Shown: piece by piece, positions 25,302 to 27,177 of the stretch | How the letters are laid out: each line of letters opens with the position of its first letter | Position numbering within the stretch: the stretch's first letter is position 1 | Assembly (NCBI GenBank): GCA_034698045.1 | Contig: JAQGAU010000491.1 | Location: forward strand, 1-27,177 | Length of the DNA: 27,177 bases | Direction: 5' to 3' | Source of the DNA: Paramacrobiotus richtersi | Taxonomy: Eukaryota; Tardigrada; Eutardigrada; Parachela; Macrobiotidae | Program-made: the position numbers and the translations under genes | The notes under the pieces: model-generated | The model's database searches: none | Seen by the model: only the letters and a program-made list of their open reading frames with translations | What the model was told of the DNA's origin: nothing

Positions 25302-25895
25302 TCCTTATGCAGGTACTTTCATTGTGACCCAAAGCAAGCAATTTTCAAAATTATTTTGAACACGCTTAACAACAGATGTATATTAGGCGTTCTAAGCAGA
25401 GACTGGCCTATCATTAATAATCTGGCCAAGAAAATCTACCAGGAAACCGGCGAAAAGCGATCGAATGAGTTCGGTTACAAACGCGTTAGCGCAGATTGCA
25501 ACGCGCCAATGCGATGGCCATAATGGGCACAGTTTTTTCAGTGATTCGGCTTCGACGAGGGCCTTTTCTTAATTGACTTCATTTTCCGTTCTTTCTTACA
25601 ATCGCGTGTTGCAATTGATATTAAATAACTATGCAAATGTAAGTCATTTAGTCGTGTTTTGCTTGTTATAACATATAACAAACAGTTATGAACAAAACGT
25701 TATAGCCTCCTCGTTCTCGAAGAAACCGTAAAGATTATTAAACTATTAATAAATAGGTTTGTTTGGCAATGTGATTGTCACACTCGATTGTCATACATTT
25801 TAGTTTCCTGTCCGCTTGTTTTTTTGCAAAAAAGGCTGCCATTATTTCCATCACAGTTAAGTAAATGTGAATAGCAAACACTGAATTTACCGTAG
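24893..25895. other. 3' flank of the retrotransposon and remaining intron 5 of copy C
   Basis: 24,893-25,202 is unassigned and probably element 3' sequence. From about 25,310 the sequence aligns with unit A intron 5 (ACACGCTTAACAACAG against ACACACCTAACAACAG). No gene. Confidence 0.4.
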
Positions 25896-25967
25896 CGACA
25901 CCAGTCCTGGGATGTGGAAATGGAGTTGTCGTGCTGAACCCTGAAACTGGACTTGTGGAGAATTCAG

Positions 25968-26709
25968 GTAAGTTACCCAAAGCGTCATAGTCGACAAATG
26001 TAAGGCGTAGTCCAGTACGTTGTCCAAAATATACTGATCATTGGACAATTTTAACTTTGTTGCATGTTCGATTGGCGCGTAGTTATGACTTTTCCAAGCC
26101 ATCCACGGCCACCGATAACATGCTGTTATATGAAGTATGTTTGGTAATTGGTATGAAGCGGAACTCCGCATAAATGCACATCCTACAAAAAAAGCGCATT
26201 CCGACTTGAGTGGCAGAAACCAAGAAACGTGCGTCAGTAGTTCTAAGTTTCTCCGATTCGCTTCTTGAGCAAAATCTTTCTGATTACTGTTAGCTTATAT
26301 CCTTTCAGCACTGCTTTATTTACCGGTACTGCTTCCCAGGTTACGGGTACGCCATGTCGCTTTATTTCTTCATTGAATGTTTATTTTGTACTTCGTCTCT
26401 CAACTGAAGTCTTGCGTCGCGGTCGTTCACAAAGTTTTCAGCTCGGCTACTCACTTTAAATTCTCACTTTAAGTTTTAAGATCAGGATTCTTGGTTTGAA
26501 TTTTCCTTTGTAATTTGTGATGCTGCTGTTTATTATACTAAATAGGATACGCGCGAAAGAACTCTGGCGTGTAACAAATCGTGTGGTCTCGACTCTCGCG
26601 CGCAGTAAGTTCATTACGCTCGAGATCTTCTATGCGACGTGGAAAGACTGCGAAGTTACCAGGCACGATAACTATAGTGCAGCTTTCTATTTTGCTTTCT
26701 GACTTCACC
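25968..26709. other. End of unit C and following flank
   Basis: Similarity to the unit A intron after the CGNG exon ends near 26,160. Beyond that no gene is supported; short open frames at 26,265-26,459 and 26,517-26,702 have no domain or paralogue. Confidence 0.4.
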
Positions 26710-26915
26710 CTGTTGGTTTCTTAGTTGAGCTCATTGGCGCACCTTCTCAGTTTAACGTCTTAGTTTCATTGCTTTGTTTCTTTGTTTCCTGGTTTCTTTC
26801 GGGTTTCTTCCTGGTTTTTCTCAGTTTCTTCATGGTTCTTAGTTTAGATTCTTATGTTTGGTTTCTTAGTTGACCTTCCTGGCTTATCAGTTTCATTTTG
26901 TAACTCGTTTCTTTG
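26710..26915 (+). repeat. T-rich degenerate GTTTCTT repeat
   Basis: GTTTCTTAGTT, TTTGTTTCTTTGTTTCCTGG, GTTTCTTTCGGGTTTCTTCC and similar strings recur about every 10-16 bases over 200 bases, with T and pyrimidines strongly favoured on the plus strand. Confidence 0.5.
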
Positions 26916-27177
26916 TTCCGTGACATAGCCTTTTGCGTTGCACTCGCACAACGCGTGGAATTTCTCTCGCGTTAGGCTGATTTACGATGCGCGTACTTGA
27001 TTAGATGCGGGTGGGAAATTACCTCGTGCGTACAATTGACCTTAAGGCTATATTCTTCCCACGTCACAACGACTGGTGAAAACAGCGCAGCTGCGTACCC
27101 GTAAGGTTCTCAACAAGCTATGTTGTTGTTTATGATAACCAAAACTTCAATAAACAGTGTCCAGAAATCCGTTTGTG
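26916..27177. other. Right end of window
   Basis: Nothing recognised; no coding signal. Confidence 0.4.

Larger units (their letters stand above)
21185..25967 (+). pseudogene. Modular secreted protein, copy C (frameshifted, 3'-truncated)
   Basis: The exons are 21,185-21,226, 21,312-21,441, 21,506-21,813, 22,183-22,254, 22,798-22,860 and 25,896-25,967. The signal peptide is the cleanest of the three (MDNSVWYCALFRLQ + ILVTVLCGFFAQ). Exon 3 lacks four bases near 21,712 relative to copy A. The rest is then read in another frame that stays open through exons 4 and 5 and stops inside exon 6. In the original frame exons 4-6 still show APPATCAPCTCPTK, ATCAPCMC and CGNGVVVLNPETG, so loss of function looks recent. 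Similarity to unit A ends near 26,160 and no CPGGSFQ or IDHIFP exon follows. Intron 5 carries a retrotransposon. Confidence 0.6.

Overview
The window looks like a piece of an invertebrate animal nuclear genome. Coding sequence is split into short exons with GT..AG borders and introns of 56 bp to 3.8 kb. Long gene-poor stretches carry palindromes, inverted-repeat elements and broken copies of a metazoan-type non-LTR retrotransposon. I see no operons, ribosome binding sites, tRNA, rRNA or CRISPR. The phylum cannot be fixed from the sequence.

The backbone is a segmental duplication in three direct copies. Unit A (about 700-9800) and unit C (about 19,120-26,160) begin with the last exon of a GPCR-like receptor gene (960-1652; 19,743-20,421). 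A few hundred bases later comes a multi-exon gene for a small secreted protein that I do not recognise. Unit B (about 14,235-18,250) has only the secreted-protein gene. In unit A that gene (2506-9754) is intact over eight exons. It encodes an N-terminal signal peptide, an Asn/Tyr/Arg-rich low-complexity region, two tandem Cys-rich modules with the pattern ATCAPCxC...TC, a CGNG module, and a conserved C-terminal CPGGSFQ module. The internal exons are nearly all phase 1-1. Copy B has a premature stop, a shifted stretch of exon 3 and no exon 5. Copy C has a frameshift in exon 3, and its 3' modules are missing.

The three 5' flanks share a conserved block with an AGGTCAAGGTCG motif and a TATA-like/initiator-like region just upstream of the ATG. 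These are candidate promoters.

Mobile DNA explains most of the size differences between copies. Unit A intron 3 holds a 683-bp foldback element. Unit A intron 4 (3.8 kb, against 0.54 kb in C) holds three successive inverted-repeat elements, one enclosing a 72-nt near-perfect palindrome. Four fragments of one retrotransposon family, with reverse transcriptase and restriction-like endonuclease domains, lie at about 11.8 kb, 13.3-14.2 kb (minus strand, 313-codon open frame), 15.9-16.2 kb and 23.3-24.9 kb. One of them has a target-site duplication and an empty site in unit C.

Between units A and B (9.8-13.3 kb) are palindromes and a minus-strand cluster of weak, signal-peptide-like open frames, including one of 198 codons. 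The last kilobase ends in a T-rich GTTTCTT-type repeat.
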